Source: Kiritimatiellia bacterium (GTDB lineage: Bacteria; Verrucomicrobiota; Kiritimatiellia; RFP12; UBA1067). Taken from it: a stretch of DNA of 10,774 nt. The notes under the pieces are model-generated. The model ran no database searches. It was not told where the DNA came from and saw only the letters and a program-made list of their open reading frames with translations. Positions 1-6,358 of this stretch are shown here, piece by piece. The DNA lies in assembly GCA_904502135.1 (NCBI GenBank), contig CAJGDE010000068.1, positions 1 to 10,774 on the forward strand, written 5' to 3'. Each line of letters starts with the position of its first letter. Position 1 is the stretch's first letter. The translations under genes were made by a program, and so were the position numbers.

Positions 1-22
1 GTACGTCGAGAAATGCGCTGAA

Positions 23-146
23 GAAAGCGAAGCTTTCGGAAGGAAGGTTGCGCAGCAACGGCGAAGCCGCCCGCAAGGGCCCGCGGAGCAAGGACGCGCA
101 AATCGCCCATATCAAAAGGCGAGTACCGTTGGGCGAAAAAAACGCC
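23..146. repeat. Run of six short hairpins, possible structured RNA or intergenic repeat
   Basis: Perfect short inverted repeats follow each other almost without gaps: GAAAGC-gaa-GCTTTC (23-37), GTTGC-gca-GCAAC (47-59), CGGC-gaa-GCCG (59-69) and GCCC-gcaa-GGGC (69-80). After a short interval come TCGCC-N10-GGCGA (103-122) and GGCG-A7-CGCC (132-146). TTGCGC at 48-53 could also pair with GCGCAA at 96-101, enclosing two of the small hairpins. The first four have loops of only 3-4 bases. I do not recognise a known RNA family (no RNase P, tmRNA or SRP landmarks). It could be a REP-like intergenic element, part of a structured RNA, or the repetitive tail of a gene entering from the left. Confidence 0.5.
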
Positions 147-316
147 GCACGTTGACAAGGCAAGAATGCAAGCAAGGCGGAAAGGGAAGTAAAAGACAAC
201 ACTCTACAGTAGTTGCGTAGGCGACATAACCGCTTACCCCCTTGGATGAATTTGGGTTGTATTTAAGTGCTTACATTTCTCTTTTTATCTCCAGTTCCCG
301 CTGAAAAAGCATATTA

Positions 317-325
317 TGGTATAAT
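317..325 (+). promoter_or_regulatory. Extended -10 promoter of the kdgK-like gene
   Basis: TGG-TATAAT at 317-325 is a perfect -10 hexamer (320-325) with the extended TGn motif. No good -35 is present at 16-18 bp spacing, which is usual for extended -10 promoters. Transcription would start near 332, giving a leader of about 46 nt. The sequence itself is clear; promoter activity is inferred. Confidence 0.55.
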
Positions 326-341
326 ATCAACTTGTTTGTGT

Positions 342-356
342 TTGTCGTTAAGACAA
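342..356. promoter_or_regulatory. Palindrome in kdgK leader, possible repressor operator
   Basis: TTGTC-gttaa-GACAA is a perfect 5-bp inverted repeat just downstream of the predicted transcription start and upstream of the ribosome binding site. The half-sites (TTGT/ACAA) resemble the loose GT...AC pattern of FadR-subfamily GntR operators, a family that often controls hexuronate genes. It could also act only as a small RNA hairpin. The operator role is inference. Confidence 0.35.
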
Positions 357-377
357 GCGTATGAAGGGAGATATCAA

Positions 378-1478
378 ATGGAAAGCATTAAACTTAGACC
401 AAAAGAAGAATGTATGTGGGATGCCGCCAGCCTCGGCGAGATTATGCTTAGGCTTGATCCGGGCGACGGGCGTATACATACGGCAAGAGAGTTTAAAGTT
501 TGGGAAGGCGGCGGTGAATACAATGTCGTTCGCGGCCTTCGCCGCTGTTTCGGTCTGAAAACGACGACTGTTACCGCGTTTGCGGATAATCCCGTCGGAC
601 GTTTGGTGGAGGATTTCATTTTACAGGGCGGAGTCGATGTAAGCAATATTTTGTGGCGTAAATTCGACGGTATCGGTCGTGAGGTCCGAAACGGACTTAA
701 CTTCGTTGAGCGCGGTTTCGGCTGCCGCGGGGCGAGAAGCTGCGCCGACCGTGGTCTTACGGCCATAAGCCAATTGAAGGTCGGAGAAATCGACTGGGAT
801 GATATTTTCGGCCGCCAGGGCGTGAGATGGTTTCACACGGGCGGAATTTTCGCGGCCCTTTCCGAAACGACGGCAGAAGTCTGCATTGAAGCTCTCAAGG
901 CGGCGAAAAAGTACGGAACCATAACATCCTACGATCTTAACTACCGTGCCAGCCTCTGGAAGTCGATCGGCGGAAAAGAAAAGGCTCAGCAGGTCAATAA
1001 GGAGATCGCCAAATACGTTGATGTGATGATCGGCAACGAAGAGGACTTTACGGCGGCTCTCGGAATAGAGGTTGAGGGGGTTGACGAGAATCTGACGACT
1101 CTTCCCGTTGAAGGGTTTAAGAAGATGATCGAAAAGGCCGTATCGATCTATCCTAATTTCAAGGCTTTGGCTACGACGCTTAGGTCGGTAAAGTCAGCGA
1201 CGGTCAACGACTGGAGCGCGATATGCTGGTATAAGGGCGAACTTCACATGTCGGAGGCGAGAGCGGGCCTTGAAATATTCGATCGCGTGGGCGGCGGAGA
1301 TTCTTTTGCTTCAGGCCTTATCTACGGACTTATGACGTTTGACGATGCCGCGAAGGCGGTCAATTACGGTGCCGCCCACGGAGCATTCGCAATGACGACT
1401 CCAGGAGACACTTCCATGGCGACAAAAGCCGATATTGAAAAAATGGTCGGTGGCGGCGGAGCGCGTGTTGACAGATAA
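378..1478 (+). CDS. kdgK: PfkB-family sugar kinase, probable 2-keto-3-deoxygluconate kinase
   Basis: The protein is a ribokinase/PfkB-fold kinase of 366 aa, likely phosphorylating 2-keto-3-deoxygluconate (KDG) to KDPG in cytoplasmic hexuronate breakdown. An N-terminal glycine-rich sugar-binding motif is seen (GGGEYN, residues 44-49). The C-terminal PfkB signature DRVGGGDSFASGL starts at residue 302, with D308 as the expected catalytic base. The middle segment with VRNGLNF and ERGFG is typical of KDG-kinase-like PfkB proteins. The start at 378 is chosen because GGGAG at 366-370 sits 7 nt upstream. An in-frame GTG at 267 would place the promoter inside the gene, and ATG 361 is in another frame. 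Substrate specificity within PfkB is hard to fix by eye, so fructokinase or another ketose kinase remains possible. The partial GH28 pectinase at the right end fits a hexuronate-using lifestyle. Confidence 0.8.
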   Translation: MESIKLRPKEECMWDAASLGEIMLRLDPGDGRIHTAREFKVWEGGGEYNVVRGLRRCFGLKTTTVTAFADNPVGRLVEDFILQGGVDVSNILWRKFDGIGREVRNGLNFVERGFGCRGARSCADRGLTAISQLKVGEIDWDDIFGRQGVRWFHTGGIFAALSETTAEVCIEALKAAKKYGTITSYDLNYRASLWKSIGGKEKAQQVNKEIAKYVDVMIGNEEDFTAALGIEVEGVDENLTTLPVEGFKKMIEKAVSIYPNFKALATTLRSVKSATVNDWSAICWYKGELHMSEARAGLEIFDRVGGGDSFASGLIYGLMTFDDAAKAVNYGAAHGAFAMTTPGDTSMATKADIEKMVGGGGARVDR

Positions 1479-1485
1479 TGATGAA

Positions 1486-1512
1486 AAAAACGCCTGAAAC
1501 GCCATATTCAGG
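1486..1512 (-). terminator. Hairpin with T-run on the minus strand between kdgK and hom
   Basis: CCTGAA (1493-1498) and TTCAGG (1507-1512) form a 6-bp stem with an 8-nt loop. On the plus strand it is preceded by an A-run and followed by TTGACG, so it lacks the T-tract needed to end kdgK. Read on the minus strand, the hairpin is followed by CG and a run of Ts, the layout of an intrinsic terminator. No minus-strand gene is seen upstream for it to end, so the role is unclear. It may stop antisense transcription into kdgK or simply be a processing hairpin. Confidence 0.35.
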
Positions 1513-1542
1513 TTGACGAAGAGAGCAAAATAAGAGTAAAAT
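1513..1542 (+). promoter_or_regulatory. Sigma-70-like promoter for the hom-lysC operon
   Basis: TTGACG (1513-1518) and TAAAAT (1537-1542) are separated by 18 bp, a good housekeeping-type pair. The start would be near 1549, leaving only about 23 nt of leader before hom. That leaves no room for a riboswitch or attenuator, and the nearby hairpin lies upstream of this promoter. Control of this pathway would then be mainly allosteric, through the ACT domains, or by a repressor. Confidence 0.5.
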
Positions 1543-1571
1543 ATATCTTCGGTTTAAGAAAGAGGTAAAAA

Positions 1572-2867
1572 ATGAAACAAATTGGAGTAGGAATACTCGG
1601 CTTCGGTACTGTCGGTGCAGGAGTTGCAGAAGGTTTGATCAAACACAGAGACGTTATGTCCAAACGTCTTAATGTTGACATTGTTCTTAAGAAAATCGCC
1701 GATCTTGATATTACGACCGATCGTGGGTTTTCGGTGCCAGATGGCGTTTTAACTACAGACGCTTCCTCCGTTATCGCTGATGAGTCAGTTCAGATCGTTG
1801 TTGAAACTATCGGCGGCACGGGGATTGCCAAGAAGCTTGTTCTTGACGCTCTTAATGCTAAAAAGTGCGTAGTGACCGCGAATAAGAAACTGCTTGCGGA
1901 ATATGGGCGTGAGATTTTTGATACAGCCGTTCAGAACAATGTCGATATTTATTTTGGAGCTTCTGTCGGCGGTGGCATTCCGATCATACGAGTTCTGCGC
2001 GAAGGCCTTGCCGGCAATGACATCGAATCAATCCACGGCATTCTTAACGGCACGTGTAATTACATTTTGACGCGCATGGAAAATGAAGGTCTGCCTTTTG
2101 ACGAGGTTTTGGCCGACGCTCAAAAGCTCGGATATGCCGAGGCCGATCCTTCGCTTGATATTGACGGGTTTGACACCGCGCACAAGGCCTGCATTCTTTC
2201 GGCGTTGGCATACGGTTTTCAGCCTACGCTTGATCAGGTTCAGGTAGAGGGCATCCGCAATCTTTCGGGAACGGACGTAAAGTACGCCGCCGAGTTCGGT
2301 TACCGCATCAAACTTCTCGCCTGCGTAGCCAAAGACGGCGATGAGGTTGAAGTCGGCGTGCATCCGACGCTCATACCCTTTACGCATATGCTTGCAAATG
2401 TGAACGATGCGTTCAACGCGGCCATGGTAAAGGGCGATATGTCCGACTATACGATGTATTATGGTCGCGGAGCTGGTCGTGCCCCCACAGCGTCCACCGT
2501 TGTAGGCGATATCGGCGACATAGCCCGCAATCTCGCCCACAACGAGACGCGCTATGCGCGCGCGGTGCCTTCGTATGCGGAAGGTACGGTCAAGCTGCGT
2601 GCGGCCGGTGATATTTCGTCGCGTTTCTATCTGCGTTTTATGCTTGAGGACAAGCCCGGTGCATTCGGCACGGTCGCCTCTACTCTCGGGCGTCACGGCG
2701 TGTCGATAGAGGCCGCCTCGCAGAAGGGGCCCGCTAACGCCGATTCTTCGATGACGGTCGTGGTGCTTACGCACAAGGCCAAGTCAAGCGATCTTGACGA
2801 AGCGCTTGAAGAGATTAAGTCTTCTGGTGTCGTTGCGGCGGATCCCGTTAAATTGAGAATGATCTAA
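1572..2867 (+). CDS. hom: Homoserine dehydrogenase with C-terminal ACT domain
   Basis: This cytoplasmic enzyme reduces aspartate semialdehyde to homoserine with NAD(P)H, the branch point to threonine and methionine. Its 431 aa match the usual monofunctional ACT-bearing form. An N-terminal Rossmann motif GFGTVG is at residues 10-15, followed by VETIGG and the VVTANKKLLA segment. The catalytic-domain signature LNGTCNYIL is followed by the ADPSLDIDGFDTAHK block, with D201 and K205 at the expected catalytic positions. An ACT domain runs from about residue 351 to the end and should bind an effector such as threonine. The ATG at 1572 has AGAGG at 1561-1565, 6 nt upstream. lysC follows after 18 bp, so the two are probably co-transcribed. 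Confidence 0.97.
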   Translation: MKQIGVGILGFGTVGAGVAEGLIKHRDVMSKRLNVDIVLKKIADLDITTDRGFSVPDGVLTTDASSVIADESVQIVVETIGGTGIAKKLVLDALNAKKCVVTANKKLLAEYGREIFDTAVQNNVDIYFGASVGGGIPIIRVLREGLAGNDIESIHGILNGTCNYILTRMENEGLPFDEVLADAQKLGYAEADPSLDIDGFDTAHKACILSALAYGFQPTLDQVQVEGIRNLSGTDVKYAAEFGYRIKLLACVAKDGDEVEVGVHPTLIPFTHMLANVNDAFNAAMVKGDMSDYTMYYGRGAGRAPTASTVVGDIGDIARNLAHNETRYARAVPSYAEGTVKLRAAGDISSRFYLRFMLEDKPGAFGTVASTLGRHGVSIEAASQKGPANADSSMTVVVLTHKAKSSDLDEALEEIKSSGVVAADPVKLRMI

Positions 2868-2885
2868 ATTGAAAGAGTTTAAAAA

Positions 2886-4250
2886 ATGAAAGTCTGTAAA
2901 TTTGGCGGCAGCTCTCTTGCCAACGCTTCGCAAATAAACAAGGTGATGGATATAGTCCTCGCCGATCCTACGAGGCGCATCGTTGTCGTCTCTGCTCCCG
3001 GCAAGAGATTTGACGGAGATACAAAAGTAACAGATCTTCTTATCTCGTTGGCCAACGCCGCGCTTAAGGGCGAAAATACCGACCGCGAATTCGGCGCCGT
3101 CATCGAGCGCTATGCCGAAATAGCCCAAGAGCTTAATCTCGGCGAAGAGATCGTGCGCAAAATTGAGATGGATATGATGGATCGCGTAGCTCAGGTTGGA
3201 AAGTTGAGCGAGCCTGAATTTATGGATCTCATGAAGGCGGCCGGCGAAGACAACAACGCCAAGGTTGTCGCCGTCGCGTTCGAAGCCCGCGGAAAGAAGG
3301 CGCGCTATGCCAGCCCCAAAGAGACGGGGCTTGTGTTGACGGGCGAGTTCGGTAATGCCACAATCGATCCTGACAGTTACGCCACATTGTCGAGGGCGTT
3401 TTCAGATTTCGAGGGAATCGTGGTTTATCCCGGATTTTTCGGTTATACGAAAGAAGGGAAGGTCGCGACATTCCCGCGTGGAGGAAGCGACATTACGGGC
3501 TCGATTCTCGCCGCTGCCGTTTGCGCCGACGTTTACGAGAATTTTACGGATGTCGATTCTGTTTATCCGTGCGATCCGAGAATCGTGCCTGAGGTCAAGA
3601 ACGGTGAAGGTATCGCGACGATGACATATCGCGAAATGCGCGAGCTTGCGTATGCTGGTTTTGGCGTATTTAACGATGATGCTGTAATTCCCGCCGTCAG
3701 AGCGCGCATCCCGATCAATATCCGCAATACGAACCGTCCGTCAGAGCCCGGCACGATGATTCAGCAGTCTCGCCGCGTAATCCCAGGCACTGTCGTCGGT
3801 GTCGCTTCCGCAGATGGCTTTATCAATATTGTCGTCGAGAAGTATCTTATGAACCGCGAAATCGGTTTCGGCCGCAGACTTCTGCAGGTTCTCGAAGAAG
3901 AGGGTATTTCGTACGAGCACATGCCCTCGGGTGTCGACTCTCAGTGTGTGGTCGTCAAAGAGCAGTTCCTGCCGAAGGATCGCGAGCATAAAATCATCGC
4001 GGCGATCAAAAAGCATGTAAATCCCGATTTCGTCACGATCGAGCGCGATCTTACTATGCTTATGGTCGTGGGCGAGGGAATGTGCTATACGCCGGGAATG
4101 CTTGCAAAGGCGTGTCTTGCGCTTGCTTCCGCCGGTATTTCAATGTCTATGGTAAACCAAGGCTCGAGCGAGGTCAGCTTCATGATTGCTATCCGTTCGC
4201 AAGATCGCGACGCGGCTGTCAGCGCTTTGTATAAGGCATTCTTCGGTTAA
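2886..4250 (+). CDS. lysC: Aspartate kinase with tandem ACT domains
   Basis: The enzyme phosphorylates aspartate, the first step of the lysine, threonine and methionine pathway, in the cytoplasm. Its 454 aa are full length for a monofunctional aspartokinase. The N-terminal KFGGSSLA (residues 5-12) is the nucleotide-binding aspartokinase signature, followed by VVSAPGKR. The kinase core has GFFGYT and RGGSD (198-202), then the FTDVDSVYPCDPR block. Two ACT domains follow at about 306-380 and 388-454, the usual site of feedback inhibition. Which amino acid inhibits it cannot be told by eye. The ribosome site is weak (GAAAGAG, 2871-2877), consistent with co-translation after hom. The next gene starts 11 bp after the stop. 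hom and lysC are separate genes here and not the fused ThrA type. Confidence 0.97.
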   Translation: MKVCKFGGSSLANASQINKVMDIVLADPTRRIVVVSAPGKRFDGDTKVTDLLISLANAALKGENTDREFGAVIERYAEIAQELNLGEEIVRKIEMDMMDRVAQVGKLSEPEFMDLMKAAGEDNNAKVVAVAFEARGKKARYASPKETGLVLTGEFGNATIDPDSYATLSRAFSDFEGIVVYPGFFGYTKEGKVATFPRGGSDITGSILAAAVCADVYENFTDVDSVYPCDPRIVPEVKNGEGIATMTYREMRELAYAGFGVFNDDAVIPAVRARIPINIRNTNRPSEPGTMIQQSRRVIPGTVVGVASADGFINIVVEKYLMNREIGFGRRLLQVLEEEGISYEHMPSGVDSQCVVVKEQFLPKDREHKIIAAIKKHVNPDFVTIERDLTMLMVVGEGMCYTPGMLAKACLALASAGISMSMVNQGSSEVSFMIAIRSQDRDAAVSALYKAFFG

Positions 4251-4261
4251 GAGGTTTTTGG

Positions 4262-5626
4262 ATGATTAATATTTCCGAGGTTCTCGAAACAAATAAGATG
4301 ATTCTCGAGGAGAATCTTGACGTGCGTACCATTACGCTCGGAGTGAATCTTCTCGATTGTGCCGACATATCACTTAAAAAAACGTGTGACAACATATACT
4401 CAAAGCTTGTTAGAATAGCTGAGAAACTTGTTGCTACGGGCGATGAAATCGGCAGAGAGTTCGGTGTGCCTATTGTCAATAAGCGCATTTCCATAACTCC
4501 TGCCGCGCTTGTCGGCGCGTCATATTGCCAAAAACCTTCGGATTTTGTAAAAATAGCCAAGACTCTCGACCGTGCCGCCAAGAAACTCGGCATCAATTTC
4601 ATAGGCGGGTTTTCTGCTGTCGTCTCCAAGGGCATGAAGAAGGCGGATGAACTTCTTATCCGCTCGATTCCTGAGGCTATGGCGGTAACAGAGCGCGTTT
4701 GCTCGTCAGTTAATGTTGGTTCGACAAAAACCGGCATTAATATGGATGCCGTAAGACTGATGGGCCAGATTATAAAGGACGCGGCCGAAAAGACGAAAGA
4801 TCGCGATAGTATAGGGTGCGCGAAAATTGTCGTTCTTTGCAATGCTCCTGACGACAACCCGTTTATGGCGGGCGCGTTTCACGGCGTAAGCGAAGGCGAT
4901 GCCGTGATAAATGTCGGAGTCAGCGGACCTGGAGTGGTAAATCACGTTTTAAAATCGATTCGCGGCGCAGATTTCGATACGCTTTGCGAAACGATTAAAA
5001 GAACAGCGTTCAAGATTACCCGTGTCGGTCAGTTGGTCGCCCAAGAAGCTTCGAAACGCCTCGGGATTCCGTTTGGCATAATAGATCTTTCGCTCGCGCC
5101 AACTCCCGCGATCGGCGATTCTGTCGCGGATATTCTTAAAGAGATCGGCCTTGAACATCCCGGCGCTCCGGGAACTACGGCGGCGCTCGCTCTTCTTAAT
5201 GATCAGGTAAAGAAGGGCGGTGTTATGGCCAGTTCTTACGTTGGCGGCCTTTCCGGAGCTTTTATTCCCGTTTCCGAAGATCAGGGGATGATTGATGCCG
5301 TAAATGCCGGAGCCTTAAATATCGAAAAACTCGAGGCGATGACGTGTGTTTGCTCCGTCGGGCTTGATATGATTGCGATTCCCGGGGATACCCGCGCGAC
5401 GTCGATTTCAGGTATAATCGCCGACGAAGCGGCCATTGGCATGATAAACCAGAAGACTACTGCGGTCAGAATAATTCCCGTTGCCGGTAAAACCGTCGGC
5501 GATACTGTAGAGTTCGGCGGTCTTTTGGGGCACGCCCCGGTGATGAAGGTTTCTCAATTCTCTTGCGATCAGCTTATAAACCGCAAGGGGAGAATCCCAG
5601 CTCCAATACATTCATTCAAGAACTGA
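4262..5626 (+). CDS. UPF0210/DUF711 (PFL family) protein, function unknown
   Basis: I recognise this as the conserved UPF0210/DUF711 'PFL family' by its overall sequence. Landmarks are the N-terminal ITLGVNLLDCAD stretch, GGFSAVVSKGM, the VNVGSTKTGINMDAV segment, VNVGVSGPG, LAPTPAIGDSVADIL, and the family's standard C-terminal end, GRIPAPIHSFKN. All 454 aa are present, so it looks intact. The family has been compared with pyruvate formate-lyase, hence the name, but no reaction is settled and I do not claim glycyl-radical chemistry. In many bacteria it is paired with a small ACT-domain protein (UPF0237). Here that partner is absent and the gene instead sits 11 bp after lysC, downstream of two ACT-domain enzymes. 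AGAGG at 4250-4254 gives a good start. The product is soluble, with no signal peptide. The stop overlaps the next start. Confidence 0.93.
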   Translation: MINISEVLETNKMILEENLDVRTITLGVNLLDCADISLKKTCDNIYSKLVRIAEKLVATGDEIGREFGVPIVNKRISITPAALVGASYCQKPSDFVKIAKTLDRAAKKLGINFIGGFSAVVSKGMKKADELLIRSIPEAMAVTERVCSSVNVGSTKTGINMDAVRLMGQIIKDAAEKTKDRDSIGCAKIVVLCNAPDDNPFMAGAFHGVSEGDAVINVGVSGPGVVNHVLKSIRGADFDTLCETIKRTAFKITRVGQLVAQEASKRLGIPFGIIDLSLAPTPAIGDSVADILKEIGLEHPGAPGTTAALALLNDQVKKGGVMASSYVGGLSGAFIPVSEDQGMIDAVNAGALNIEKLEAMTCVCSVGLDMIAIPGDTRATSISGIIADEAAIGMINQKTTAVRIIPVAGKTVGDTVEFGGLLGHAPVMKVSQFSCDQLINRKGRIPAPIHSFKN

Positions 5627-6285
5627 TGAAGTTTGATCGCGAGACGTTTTTCGCCGTGGCGCCGTTTGCGGTGTGGATGGCGATGTTGATGGTTTTGCCT
5701 TCAAATGCGCAGAATTACGCTCTAAGAACTGTATGCTCGGCGTTGATGCTTTTGCCTTTCGCCTCGCGCCTTCGAAAATGCGATGTGTCCCCAAAAGCCG
5801 CTTTGCGCCTTGCGCTGTGGTCTCTTGCAGCGGGAATGCTGGTTTTCTTTCTTTGGGTCTGGCCTGAGTCTTTTTCATGGTACAGAAAATTTTGTGTAAT
5901 TAGCGCTGACAAGGCCGTTTGCGGTAAATCTCCGTTTGAGCCCGGTGTGTGCGGAAACACTCTTACAGCGATAAGGCTGATAGGCAGTGCCTTTGTGATA
6001 GCTCCAATTGAAGAGATATTTTACAGATCTTATCTTTATAGGCGCTTGCAAAGCCGTGATTGGCGGAGTGTTGCGCTTTCAAAATTCGACCTGTCGGCTT
6101 TTTTGTGGTCCGTGGCGCTGTTTTCTTTAGGTCATGACAGAATAGTTGTCGCAATTATTGCGGGTGTCGTATATCAATTCGTCGCAATCAGGGCCGGGCT
6201 TTGCGCATCAATAATCGCGCATGTGATAACGAATCTCGTCTTGGGGATTTGGGTAATAAAGACGCTCTCTTGGTCGTTCTGGTGA
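5626..6285 (+). CDS. CPBP-family membrane protease, PEP-CTERM/exosortase-associated CAAX-protease-like type
   Basis: This is a 219-aa multi-pass membrane protein with the three CPBP (Abi/CAAX protease) motifs. They are EEIFYR at residues 129-134 (E129, E130, R134), FSLGH with H170, and HVITN with H199 and N203. About five or six hydrophobic segments are visible. The overall pattern is an N-terminal APFAVWM segment, YALRT, LVFFLWV, the motif block, and a C-terminal tail ending SWSFW. It resembles the 'CAAX prenyl protease-related' subgroup that co-occurs with exosortase/PEP-CTERM sorting (TIGR03008, from memory). Its substrate is unknown. The ATG at 5626-5628 shares its A with the TGA of the preceding gene, which suggests translational coupling. 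A longer in-frame start at 5563 inside the upstream gene would add hydrophilic residues and is unlikely. No exosortase gene is in this window. Confidence 0.8.
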   Translation: MKFDRETFFAVAPFAVWMAMLMVLPSNAQNYALRTVCSALMLLPFASRLRKCDVSPKAALRLALWSLAAGMLVFFLWVWPESFSWYRKFCVISADKAVCGKSPFEPGVCGNTLTAIRLIGSAFVIAPIEEIFYRSYLYRRLQSRDWRSVALSKFDLSAFLWSVALFSLGHDRIVVAIIAGVVYQFVAIRAGLCASIIAHVITNLVLGIWVIKTLSWSFW

Positions 6286-6293
6286 TAAGCATT

Positions 6294-6331
6294 CAGAACC
6301 GATTTTTGCTATAATACCGATTGTGGTTCTG
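6294..6331. promoter_or_regulatory. Inverted repeat enclosing direct repeats and an extended -10 box
   Basis: CAGAACC (6294-6300) and GGTTCTG (6325-6331) form a perfect 7-bp inverted repeat with a 24-nt interior. Within it ACCGATT occurs twice (6298-6304 and 6316-6322). The repeats flank TTTGCTATAAT, in which TGC-TATAAT (6307-6315) is a plus-strand extended -10. No T-tract follows on either strand, so an intrinsic terminator is unlikely. The layout looks like a regulated promoter whose transcript would run antisense through the tRNA into the branching-enzyme gene. That role is inferred. Confidence 0.4.
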
Positions 6332-6358
6332 TTGCGGTGAATGGAGGAAGGGGAAAAG

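Larger units (their letters stand above)
1..377. other. Gene-poor 5' region: hairpin-rich GC block, then kdgK promoter and leader
   Basis: I see no convincing gene here. The first roughly 150 bases are visibly GC-rich and packed with short inverted repeats (separate entry). Plus-strand frame 2 is open from the left edge to a TAG at 218-220, and frame 3 from the edge to a TGA at 153-155. One minus-strand frame is also open across the block. Openness in several frames at once is what low-stop GC-rich repeat DNA gives. The frame-2 product is an implausible Lys/Arg/Gln-rich chain and the frame-3 product is hydrophilic with no motif I know. A truncated 3' end of an upstream gene cannot be excluded. 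Bases 220-315 become AT-rich and lead into the kdgK promoter. Confidence 0.6.

Noticed and set aside
152..180. Promoter starting with a perfect TTGACA at 152-157
   Set aside because: No -10-like hexamer is found 16-19 bp downstream, where the sequence is GC-rich.
267..377. Longer GTG-initiated form of the sugar kinase
   Set aside because: The extension would contain the promoter and palindrome, has no ribosome site and adds a stretch unlike PfkB proteins. ATG 378 has GGGAG at proper spacing.
1493..1512. Plus-strand terminator of the sugar kinase gene
   Set aside because: The hairpin is followed by TTGACGAAG and not a T-run. The T-run exists only on the minus strand.
1479..1571. Riboswitch or attenuator before hom
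   Set aside because: The predicted start leaves only about 23 nt of leader, the hairpin lies upstream of the promoter, and there is no leader peptide rich in Thr, Met or Lys codons.
2028..2774. 248-aa open frame on the minus strand inside hom
   Set aside because: It lies wholly antisense to a clear homoserine dehydrogenase and encodes no recognisable domain. It is a codon-bias shadow.
4219..4857. 212-aa open frame on the minus strand over the lysC end and UPF0210 start
   Set aside because: It is antisense to two confident genes, with no motif and no ribosome site that I trust.
5563..5625. Upstream start for the CPBP protease
   Set aside because: It lies in the conserved C-terminal end of the UPF0210 gene and would add a hydrophilic tail. 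The TGATG overlap start at 5626 fits the family better.
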